Origin: Candidatus Poribacteria bacterium
GTDB taxonomy: Bacteria; Poribacteria; WGA-4E; PCPOR2b
Assembly (NCBI GenBank): GCA_027296925.1
Contig: JAPUIP010000508.1
Coordinates: 1-9,411 of the forward strand
DNA: 9,411 nucleotides
Direction of reading: 5' to 3'
Positions 1-6,274 of this stretch are shown here, piece by piece. Below the pieces are notes generated by a model. The model saw nothing but the letters and a program-made list of their open reading frames with translations, did no database searches and was not told where the DNA came from. The translations under genes were made by a program, and so were the position numbers. Positions within the stretch are counted from its first letter, which is position 1; each line of letters starts with the position of its first letter.

Positions 1-596
1 GGGGTGGGGTGAAGTACAGCACATTCGATTATGACGCGTTTGACAAAAATCGACCACAGCCACATGAGCCACAGGTGTCGGAAGATGAGATGTGGGAACG
101 AATGGAGAAATTTGTGACAGCGGTCATCCCCGTTGCTGAAAAGGCAGGTGTCCGGATGGCGCTGCATCCGGACGATCCGCCGGTTCCGGAACCGCTCGGT
201 GGCGTGGCACAGATCTGCTCGACATTGGACCAATTCCGTCGGATTTTCGACATTGTTCCAAGTGATAACCATGGGATGCTGTTCTGTCAAGGCTGCATGA
301 CGGAGTTGCTGGGTGCGAACGTGTATGACGCGATTGCGGAAATGGCATCGAAGAACAAGATTGTGTGGGTCCATTTTCGGAATGTGCGTGGGCAGTTGCC
401 TCGGTTTGCGGAGGTGTTCCTTGATGAGGGAGACATCGACATGCGCCGGGCGATGGAGATTTACCGGGACAACGGGTTCAATGGGCCGTTCATGATGGAC
501 CACACACCGAGTTTCCCGCAGAAACAGGCGGGCTGGGCTGGGAAGGCGTATGCAATCGGATATATTCGGGCGTTGATTCAGACGGTGTACGGATAG
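1..596 (+). CDS. uxuA: Mannonate dehydratase (UxuA family), C-terminal part, cut by the left edge
   Basis: Enzymes of this family dehydrate D-mannonate to 2-keto-3-deoxy-D-gluconate, a cytoplasmic step of hexuronate catabolism, using a divalent metal in a TIM barrel. About 195 residues are present. Family members have roughly 340-400, so the N-terminal half lies outside the window. The frame is open to the left edge, and the GTG at 9 is probably an internal valine rather than a start. Counting that codon as residue 1, the expected metal ligands are all present: His53 in ALHPDDPP, Cys93 in LFCQGC, His122 in VHFRN and Asp164 in MMDHTP. The motifs DEGDIDM and a C-terminal YAIGYIRALI helix also fit the family. 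It is the only plus-strand gene and converges on degraded minus-strand sequence. I see no terminator after the TAG stop. Related enolase-superfamily mannonate dehydratases have different motifs, so the UxuA assignment is firm. Confidence 0.93.
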   Translation, partial: GGVKYSTFDYDAFDKNRPQPHEPQVSEDEMWERMEKFVTAVIPVAEKAGVRMALHPDDPPVPEPLGGVAQICSTLDQFRRIFDIVPSDNHGMLFCQGCMTELLGANVYDAIAEMASKNKIVWVHFRNVRGQLPRFAEVFLDEGDIDMRRAMEIYRDNGFNGPFMMDHTPSFPQKQAGWAGKAYAIGYIRALIQTVYG

Positions 597-614
597 TCGC
601 ATTCCGTCGCCATC

Positions 615-876
615 AATGCGAGCAACTGGAGGATGCGTATACCCGGTTCTACCTCGAACTTCAGCCCATCGTCCGAGATGGCGCTAATGATGTGGTTCTG
701 TGCATCGAGACCGGATCTCTTGGGTGTGAGTAATGATGAAAGTACAGCCGGTATCCTAGCTGTGCCGGTTCTGCAGGAGACTCGACATAGATGCACATCG
801 GTGAGCCGAACGACCACTCAGAATCGGCAACCCTCCGCTCGGTTTCCGAAACTTTATACTTGCCCCTATCCCACCC
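615..876 (-). pseudogene. Fragment of a sialidase-like / glycoside-hydrolase-like beta-propeller protein, frameshifted
   Basis: Two minus-strand frames carry protein-like sequence that joins into one piece. The first, 876 to about 721, has no stop after the TGA at 879-877 and includes SEWSFGSP and LGYRLYFHHYSHP. The second, about 718 to 615, continues with SGLDAQNHIISAISDDG and then KFEVEPGIRI. A pattern of S-x-DGL-x-F-x-x-EPG-x-RI is common in sialidase and BNR-type glycoside-hydrolase propellers, which is the basis for the name. The frames change near 719-722, so a small insertion or deletion has occurred. Both ends are missing: there is no ribosome binding site, and homologous sequence seems to stop shortly before the uxuA end. 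The piece directly abuts the truncated CBM9/DUF5916-type gene upstream but is in another frame. Family membership is from motif memory and is uncertain; that it is a non-functional remnant is more certain. Confidence 0.5.
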
Positions 877-1171
877 TCACTTCATAACAAATCAGCACGA
901 ATTCGGTGGCGATTGGCGCATCCTGCCATGCCTCGTCGTCGAGGATGCCGTCGATCTCCGGTGGGTGTGGATTGACACGAACCGCCGTCATGGTCCGTTG
1001 CGGATGGGATTTCTCCGCCTCATCACCCCAGAGCGCGCTTGACAGGCCCAGAACACAAAGGGTCAGAACCGTCAAACCTACGCCCCTCGTGCGGTGAATC
1101 CCCCACACGAGGGGTGCCTGGTGGTCAACACTAAATGTTGGGTGTTTCGTGGTTTTGCCATTGACTTTCAT
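866..1171 (-). pseudogene. 5' remnant of a secreted CBM9/DUF5916-type protein
   Basis: This 101-codon frame begins with an ATG at 1171 preceded by AAAGGAG 12 bases upstream. It encodes a long basic n-region, a hydrophobic stretch LTVLTLCVLGLSSALWG at about residues 33-49 that reads as a signal peptide, and then TAVRVNPHPPEIDGILDDEA followed by WQDAPIATEFV. That block (ID-G-x-LD-D/E-x-A-W-x-x-A) is the start of the CBM9-like domain at the front of DUF5916 and related outer-surface carbohydrate-binding proteins, which usually run to several hundred residues. After EFV only ten unrelated residues follow before the stop. The coding sequence was therefore cut near position 898 and joined to foreign sequence. 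Promoter, leader and signal peptide remain, so a short exported peptide could still be made. Whether such a product has any role cannot be told. Confidence 0.62.
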
Positions 1172-1306
1172 TATGTTTGATGACTCCTTTCAGCAGATGG
1201 TGGGTTATGAGCGGTGACCCAAACCGGCAGGATGATGAGTCAAAAAAAAGAGAGTGCATCCGGTCAATTTCACCGCGATTGAAATCCGGCTTCATGTTAA
1301 AGTGAA
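1172..1306 (-). promoter_or_regulatory. Structured 5' leader of the truncated CBM9/DUF5916-type gene
   Basis: Between the predicted transcription start near 1300 and the ATG at 1171 lie about 130 transcribed bases with several self-complementary segments. One is a stem with CCGG-ATTTCA (1289-1280 side) facing TGAAAT and CCGG (1272-1260 side). Ten bases later comes a run of eight T (1249-1242). Then GACTC (1241-1237) can pair with GAGTC (1186-1182), which includes part of the AAAGGAG ribosome binding site, with GGGT/ACCC as a possible inner stem. This could hide the ribosome binding site, but the pairs are short and no known riboswitch class was recognised. Confidence 0.3.
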
Positions 1307-1336
1307 ATTATACAATTTTATATCATATTTTGCCAA
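1307..1336 (-). promoter_or_regulatory. Sigma-70-like promoter, TTGGCA-N18-TATAAT
   Basis: On the minus strand TTGGCA (1336-1331) and a perfect TATAAT (1312-1307) are separated by 18 bases, inside a strongly AT-rich tract (about 1293-1408). It points toward the truncated CBM9/DUF5916-type gene at 1171 and would start transcription near 1300. A chance match is possible in such AT-rich DNA. Confidence 0.5.
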
Positions 1337-1412
1337 TATATAAATAGAAATTAATATCAAATTCACCAAATCGTAAAATATAGAAAGTGAAGTAGTAAAA
1401 CTTTAATAAGGC

Positions 1413-1481
1413 TCACTTGACGGCTGCGAGTTGTTGTGCGAGCCATTTGATTTCCGGGTTTGGGTTATATAACGCACCAAC
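1413..1481 (-). pseudogene. C-terminal coding remnant ending NPNPEIKWLAQQLAAVK
   Basis: Twenty-two codons on the minus strand, bounded by a stop at 1484-1482 and ending in TGA at 1415-1413, encode a peptide ending NPNPEIKWLAQQLAAVK. The amphipathic helix with an N-cap proline motif, and the natural stop, look like the last residues of a real protein. No start codon, ribosome binding site or upstream coding sequence remains, and it lies just past the terminator of the peptidase gene. I do not recognise the family. Because it is short, chance cannot be excluded. Confidence 0.3.
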
Positions 1482-1488
1482 TCAGATC

Positions 1489-1533
1489 AAAAAAAACGGC
1501 TCAAATCCAATTCACATATGGATTTGAGCCGTT
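1489..1533 (-). terminator. Rho-independent terminator of the acylase-peptidase unit
   Basis: A perfect 15-bp stem (1533-1519 with 1509-1495; AACGGCTCAAATCCA and its complement) encloses a 9-base loop and is followed on the minus strand by eight T (1496-1489, two of them in the stem). It lies about 60 bases past the M28 peptidase stop, the right place and direction to end that transcript. On the plus strand it is followed only by ATTTAT, so function in that direction is doubtful. Confidence 0.88.
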
Positions 1534-1590
1534 ATTTATCACGAAGTGAAAAATTCGCATCAACATCCGCCATGACTTTTCCGGCACCAA
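1534..1590. other. Intergenic spacer, with the rest of the 1172-1590 gap
   Basis: The 419-base gap between the truncated gene start (1171) and the peptidase stop (1591) holds the leader, promoter, AT-rich tract (about 1293-1408), short coding remnant and terminator listed separately. Nothing further is visible in 1534-1590. Confidence 0.6.
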
Positions 1591-2994
1591 TCACGTTCTC
1601 ACGGCATCACAATATTGGCGCAGGTTCTCCCGACCCAACTTCTCATAAACCGCTTCGCGCAATCGATGTTGCTCCAAACCCGAGTCTTCCTTCAGCATCC
1701 GCTCGACCTCTTCTGCTGAACGGGCTTGAAGCGGCAATGAATCTGCGCTTAACATCCGCAACACAATCCGCGCGCCAAGCGCAGCCGCTTCCCGAATCGC
1801 CATCGCATCCGTCTTATCCACCGTGTCAAATGCCGTGTGTCCAAACCCCCTGCCCGCTGGGCGGCCGACAGTCATGATGCTTCCTGTTGGAATCCCCTGA
1901 AGGAAGTAGGGGAAGTGATCTGAATAGCCGCTGATGCCCTGCCCAATGGGAATATCTAATGCCATCTCCTCAGCCGCATGTTCAATGAAGGGCTCAAAAT
2001 CCGGCACGCGGTGGAGTTGAATCCCTTTCCGTCCGCCGGGGCTTCCGGCAGAATCCAGGTTCCACGTAAAGCGTACCTGCGCTTGCGCATCGCTAAGCTG
2101 TCGTGCATCGTGATAGGCGCCGAACAGCCCCACCTCTTCATTGCTCCAGGCAACAAATCGAACGGTGCGCCCCAGCCCATCTGCGGCGTAGGCGGATAGC
2201 ACCCGCGCCATCTCTGTGACAACCACCATACCGCTCAGGGGATCATTGGCGCCTTGTGAAATGTCGTGTCCATCATAATGGCAGCCGACAACAATTACTT
2301 CCTCCGGCCAAACCCTGCCGGGTAGTTCACCAACGATGTTCCACGCTGTTGTTTGCCGGAGTTCATCGGTTGTCTGGATGCGCACGCGCACATCTCCGTT
2401 CTGTTTATGCAGACGCTTGAGGAATTCGCCGGTTTCATAGGAGACGCCGATGCCGGGGATGGTCGCTTCGTGATTCCAGCCGATGGTGCCGGTGACCTCG
2501 CCATAGCCGGGGTAGTGATTTTGAAAGATGAATCCTGAGGCGTCATGCAAAATGGCGCGGTCATACTTCTCCATGCGGTGTATCCCGCCACTTTGAGACA
2601 GCACGATACTTCCATTGAGCCGTTCCTTCTCCTTTTCGAAGTCTTTGGCAAGCCCTTCCCCGACCAGAACCACATTCCCTTCGACTTCTGCCGCGTGGCA
2701 GTAAGGCAGCGAGATACACGTCAATTCGCGCTGCACAGGGCTGAGCACCTGTAAGGTCGCCTCTCCGCGATACCAACCGTCATAGTCGTAAGCGGCTTTA
2801 TGGACGTTATGAAGTCCATACGCCTGAAATTTCTCCATCAGTAGGTCAGACGCGAGTTTTGCGCCCTCTGTTCCACCGAATCGGGATCCAAAATCGTCAC
2901 AAAGCGTTGTCAATAACGTCATCGGTTCCGTTGATGTGTAGACATCTCCAACAATTGGTCGATCCTGCGCGAGATAAGGATTCGTCTTCGTCAT
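1591..2994 (-). CDS. M28-family zinc metallopeptidase with PA-type insert
   Basis: The product has 467 residues from the ATG at 2994. The M28 family consists of di-zinc aminopeptidases and carboxypeptidases. The expected metal and catalytic residues are visible: His239 in CHYDGH, Asp251 in GANDPLSG, Glu286-Glu287 in SNEEVGLFG, Asp314 in WNLDSAG and His386 in GHTAFDTVD. Residues of about 105-215, between the N-terminal part and the catalytic core, fit a PA (protease-associated) insert, as in many M28 enzymes. The bridging aspartate sits in NDPLSG instead of the usual DNxSG. No signal peptide or membrane segment is seen, so it is probably cytoplasmic. The frame is open further upstream, but that part shadows the acylase gene and contains no better start. 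GGGGGT precedes the ATG, and a five-codon reading frame overlaps it (listed separately). It lies 49 bases after the acylase gene and is followed by a strong terminator, so the two form one unit. The substrate is unknown. Confidence 0.92.
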   Translation of the reverse strand: MTKTNPYLAQDRPIVGDVYTSTEPMTLLTTLCDDFGSRFGGTEGAKLASDLLMEKFQAYGLHNVHKAAYDYDGWYRGEATLQVLSPVQRELTCISLPYCHAAEVEGNVVLVGEGLAKDFEKEKERLNGSIVLSQSGGIHRMEKYDRAILHDASGFIFQNHYPGYGEVTGTIGWNHEATIPGIGVSYETGEFLKRLHKQNGDVRVRIQTTDELRQTTAWNIVGELPGRVWPEEVIVVGCHYDGHDISQGANDPLSGMVVVTEMARVLSAYAADGLGRTVRFVAWSNEEVGLFGAYHDARQLSDAQAQVRFTWNLDSAGSPGGRKGIQLHRVPDFEPFIEHAAEEMALDIPIGQGISGYSDHFPYFLQGIPTGSIMTVGRPAGRGFGHTAFDTVDKTDAMAIREAAALGARIVLRMLSADSLPLQARSAEEVERMLKEDSGLEQHRLREAVYEKLGRENLRQYCDAVRT

Positions 2995-3008
2995 TCGTGT
3001 ACCCCCAT
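2991..3008 (-). other. Five-codon reading frame (MGVHE) overlapping the peptidase start
   Basis: ATG at 3008 has an ideally spaced GGAG (3019-3016, seven bases away). It reads MGVHE and ends in a TGA that shares ATGA with the peptidase ATG at 2994. The peptidase itself has only a run of G nearby. This arrangement would allow ribosomes to stop and restart on the peptidase, but it may be accidental. Confidence 0.3.
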
Positions 3009-3043
3009 GCGTTATCTCCAAAGATCTGATATTCCCCAAAACC

Positions 3044-5383
3044 TCAGTCTGCGGGCTCCAACTGTTGTCGTGATTCAGCTTCGGCAGCAATCTGGGCCCA
3101 GTCCCAAAGTTGCGGAATGTACTCGACGTTCGACCACATCTCCGCCTGATCCGCATAGTGCGGACTTGCGGGGTGGCCCGACGCTCCCAACGGCACAATC
3201 CACCGGGACTTCGTCCAATCCGATGGGTCATGGATGTACCGGTTGACAGACATTCCCGACGCGATAAACGAACCGTTGAGCGCATAACTGCCGGCAAGGG
3301 GTGTGTCCCCGTCGCCGTGAACCGACACCGACGGCGGATTCAGTAACTCCGCCAATTCCGGAAAAACTGGCGCGAGCGGATGCTGCGGCTGGGTGTGATG
3401 GAGCCGGCCCCACTGCCACTTCGACATATCGCCGCCGAGCGACTTTTTCAGATCGGCGACAGCACGTTGAAGTCCAGACGCTAACACACCCGACCAATCG
3501 CGTCCAGCCGGAAGCATGGCGTTGTCCCCCTGTTCGATTGCCGTGTTCATCCCTATGACGATCTGACGTAAATGCGCGTCGCCCCCTGCAACGCCGGAAA
3601 GCACCGCCGCCGCCATATCCCCCAGCCGATGTTCGACCAGCCGACGGATAACTTGCGTCTTCGTTTGGGCGTAAATCAGCGGTTGCGCTAGGTCACGGTC
3701 CATACTGTAGTCCCACTCTTGCATTAGCGCAAGCGCCTGCGCCGAATCCTCATCGAGGGGCGTGATGCGCAGCAGCGACTCTGTGAAGATGCGTGCCGGA
3801 TTTGAAATGCGCTCGGCGTGAATGCGAGCCATGTCGTCAACGGTGGCTGTCCCCGGTTCAAGCTCCAGAATTCGCGTTTGAATCCGTCGGGCGCGGTACT
3901 CCGGCGTGAAGTAAAGCCCAACATAGTATGGGTAATCGTGACCGGTGACGCGCTGATTGCATGTGATGGCGTACCCACTCTCCGGGTTAATCGACTTGGG
4001 AAGCTCGTCATGGGGGATGTAACCGTTCCACTCATATTCCCCCGTCCAGCCCGGCACCGCTCGCCATCCGTTCGCTTCACCTCGAATCGGAATTTTGCCT
4101 TCATGCAGGTAACCGAAGTTTCCATGCACGTCGGCAACGGCATAGTTATTCACGCGATCCGTCCAGTTCCCCAACGCTGCGTGCAGTTCAGCCACCGATT
4201 TCGCTCGCATGGCATCACGTGCGGCATCGACCCACAGCGAGCCGGCAATCAGACCGGGGTCGCTAATCGCCACGGCCACGCCCGAGGCCGGATCGCCGGC
4301 AACCACCGGACCGTGGTGAGTAATCGTGACGTCAAGCGCCACCGGCTCCGCGCCACGCACCTCAATCGTCTCAGGCAGCACCTCGGCGGGGCGCCATTCC
4401 CCCTTGAATTCGTATTCTCGCCCATTCGCCCCCTCGCGGAAGCGTTCGATGAAAAGGTCCTGCGTGTCAGCGCCGCCATGAGTCATCCCCCACGCCACGT
4501 ATTCGCTGTGGCAGAAATGCAGCGCGCCCGGCATTCCCGGCACCGAATGTCCAATCACCGTGAAATCAGGACACGACAGGTGGACCTGATAGTAAACGCT
4601 CGGCGTGTCGAGTCCGCGATGGGAATCTCCCCCAACCAGCGGCAGACCGGATTGGGTGAGCGTCCCGGAAATCGACCAGCCGTTTGACCCGGCGTCCACT
4701 TCGTTAATCCAATTGGCCTCTTCGGCGGCCTTGCTCAGTTCATCAAGTCCGTCGAGTGGCGGCCCTTCGTAGACGGCGCCCGGCGGGACAGTCAGCAGAT
4801 GCCCACTAGGATACCCCTTAATCAGCTCCGCGACCTTCTCTGCTCCGAGCGCCTTGACCAGACGCGTTCTGAAGAGCTTGGGCTCGAACGTTCCCAGAAG
4901 GGTGTTGCGCATTTTATAGACCGCTAGGCAGTGCCAATTCTCCCACTGTTCGGGGGTCTGATCCAGAATCTTGTATTCGATCGGGAGCGTGTTGGATGTT
5001 TCGATGAAGGCATTCACGCCAGCCGTATATGCATCGACCATGGCTTTCGCTTCGGGGCTCGCGAGTTCGTAGTCAAGTTTCGCGGTACGCCCCATTCCCG
5101 CGGCACGTAGCAGACGGTCTTGGTTGATGCCACTCGGTCCGGCAAACTCCGACCATCTCCCGAGCGCGCGATGCCGGTCGAAGTCCATGTGCCAGAGGCG
5201 ATCCTGCGCGGTTGCAAAACCCTGCGCGAAGAAAAGATCGTCCTCGTTTTCCGCTTTGATGTGGGGAACGCCCCATCGGTCCCGGTAAATCTCAACTGGC
5301 TTGTCGAGTCCCGGCAAGTGCATTGTAGTCGTGACGTCGGGTAGCACGGCTTTCAAATCGTCTTCGGTAATTTGTACTGGCAT
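3044..5383 (-). CDS. Penicillin acylase family (S45) Ntn hydrolase without signal peptide
   Basis: The product has 779 residues, a usual length for the family. These enzymes are made as a precursor that cuts itself to expose an N-terminal nucleophile and then hydrolyse amide bonds in penicillins, acyl-homoserine lactones or other N-acyl compounds. The processing site is visible at Gly232-Ser233 in DAGSNGWSISG, so Ser233 would start the beta chain. Asn412 in VNNYAVADVHGNFGY matches the oxyanion-hole asparagine region. N-terminal motifs include RDRWGVPHIKAENEDDLFFA (residues 34-53) and QGFATAQDRLWHMDFDRHRA (54-73), which are typical of the alpha chain. The ATG at 5383 follows AGGAGG with five bases between, a very strong site. 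Unlike classical periplasmic penicillin G acylases, there is no signal peptide, which suggests a cytoplasmic substrate. The M28 peptidase follows 49 bases later in the same direction. True substrate is unknown; the family name does not imply penicillin. Confidence 0.93.
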   Translation of the reverse strand: MPVQITEDDLKAVLPDVTTTMHLPGLDKPVEIYRDRWGVPHIKAENEDDLFFAQGFATAQDRLWHMDFDRHRALGRWSEFAGPSGINQDRLLRAAGMGRTAKLDYELASPEAKAMVDAYTAGVNAFIETSNTLPIEYKILDQTPEQWENWHCLAVYKMRNTLLGTFEPKLFRTRLVKALGAEKVAELIKGYPSGHLLTVPPGAVYEGPPLDGLDELSKAAEEANWINEVDAGSNGWSISGTLTQSGLPLVGGDSHRGLDTPSVYYQVHLSCPDFTVIGHSVPGMPGALHFCHSEYVAWGMTHGGADTQDLFIERFREGANGREYEFKGEWRPAEVLPETIEVRGAEPVALDVTITHHGPVVAGDPASGVAVAISDPGLIAGSLWVDAARDAMRAKSVAELHAALGNWTDRVNNYAVADVHGNFGYLHEGKIPIRGEANGWRAVPGWTGEYEWNGYIPHDELPKSINPESGYAITCNQRVTGHDYPYYVGLYFTPEYRARRIQTRILELEPGTATVDDMARIHAERISNPARIFTESLLRITPLDEDSAQALALMQEWDYSMDRDLAQPLIYAQTKTQVIRRLVEHRLGDMAAAVLSGVAGGDAHLRQIVIGMNTAIEQGDNAMLPAGRDWSGVLASGLQRAVADLKKSLGGDMSKWQWGRLHHTQPQHPLAPVFPELAELLNPPSVSVHGDGDTPLAGSYALNGSFIASGMSVNRYIHDPSDWTKSRWIVPLGASGHPASPHYADQAEMWSNVEYIPQLWDWAQIAAEAESRQQLEPAD

Positions 5384-5527
5384 CCTCTCCTCCTGTGTGA
5401 ATTCCTGCTTGCTCCCACGTTCGATGTGGGAAAATCAATTTTAGAACTGCGCTGTGTTGCGTGGCCACCTTCAATCATGTTGTCGATAATCGCTCGACGA
5501 ATGCCCTGTGCGCAGCAGTCTCTAGTA
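5384..5527. other. Intergenic leader before the acylase gene
   Basis: These 144 bases separate the LamG/DUF1080-like gene stop from the acylase start. A small inverted repeat, CCCAC with GTGGG (5414-5430), lies about 30 bases before the ribosome binding site, but it has no T-run after it on the minus strand. No convincing promoter or terminator is visible. Confidence 0.4.
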
Positions 5528-6274
5528 CTAGGGAAATGCTCTATTCACAAGCCGAGCACCTTGCTTGATTGTCGCCCATGTCGTTGCGAGCTTGGCTTTG
5601 GGTTCAACAGGTAACCCCAAGTCTCTGTCGGGAATGTCATCACCTGTGATGACGACGTTATCGAAGTGGGCTTCAACATTGTGACCCCAGAGCAATGCAC
5701 CCCCTTTATCAGGGAAAGGTGTTTGAAAATCACAAAAACGTCTCTCATCAATGAACATTTCGTAATCTCCCTCATTGGCAACAATTCGCACGGCGTACCA
5801 TTTGTCTTCCTGAATTGCGAATTCTTCTTGATGAAAAAATTGGGGCGCTCCCAAAAATCCACGACAACGAACTTTCCAGGGCGCTCCGCCTATAGATTCT
5901 GCGTTAAGGTCGATGAAACGCAACTTATCGAATCGGTTCTCATTATTCGCATGAACCCCTATCCCAAAAGACGGCGCCTCATCAACTGCATCTGCACAAT
6001 CAGCGGGGAAAACCTTCACCAATTTGAACTGACAAGCAAACTCGTAATTCTCCCATGTTTCATCACCTATTAGCCGAGCGCCTGAGCTAGCACATAAATT
6101 CTTTGAGACAATAACCAACTCGCCGTTCTCAACAGACCACTTATCTAATCGGTTACCAACTTTAGTCCATTCCCACCCATCAAAATTCCCATCGTCAAAG
6201 TTATCCCGCAACGTTCCGGCCTGTACTGATATTGCCAGCAGTAACAGCATCAATTCGATTGTCAAGTATCTCAT
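5528..6274 (-). CDS. Secreted LamG/DUF1080-like (concanavalin-fold) protein
   Basis: The product has 248 residues. Residues 1-19 (MRYLTIELMLLLLAISVQA, cleavage before GTL) form a clear signal peptide. The mature part begins DNFDDGNFDGWEW, continues with WSVENGELVI, and ends its domain with AHFDNVVITGDDIPD. This is the usual start and end of a LamG or DUF1080-type jelly-roll domain that often binds or cleaves glycans. No catalytic residues can be assigned, so I call only the fold. A linker then leads to a C-terminal KLATTWATIKQ (residues 228-238), a tail motif I associate with many exported proteins of Poribacteria, possibly a cell-surface attachment or sorting element. The ATG at 6274 follows GGTGGAGG with seven bases between. 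This start lies inside the last 74 bases of the upstream Uma2-family frame, so the two are probably co-transcribed. Confidence 0.8.
   Translation of the reverse strand: MRYLTIELMLLLLAISVQAGTLRDNFDDGNFDGWEWTKVGNRLDKWSVENGELVIVSKNLCASSGARLIGDETWENYEFACQFKLVKVFPADCADAVDEAPSFGIGVHANNENRFDKLRFIDLNAESIGGAPWKVRCRGFLGAPQFFHQEEFAIQEDKWYAVRIVANEGDYEMFIDERRFCDFQTPFPDKGGALLWGHNVEAHFDNVVITGDDIPDRDLGLPVEPKAKLATTWATIKQGARLVNRAFP

Noticed and set aside
2995..3297. Upstream extension of the peptidase frame to 3297
   Set aside because: It overlaps the 3' end of the acylase gene in another frame, has no family similarity, and the ATG at 2994 gives a product of normal M28 length.
3818..4687. Long plus-strand reading frame of 289 codons inside the acylase gene
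   Set aside because: It is the antisense shadow of a high-scoring penicillin-acylase coding sequence; its composition is rich in Arg, His and Pro and shows no domain.
5414..5430. CCCAC/GTGGG inverted repeat before the acylase as a terminator
   Set aside because: The T-rich run precedes the stem on the minus strand, so orientation is wrong, and the stem is short with a mismatch.
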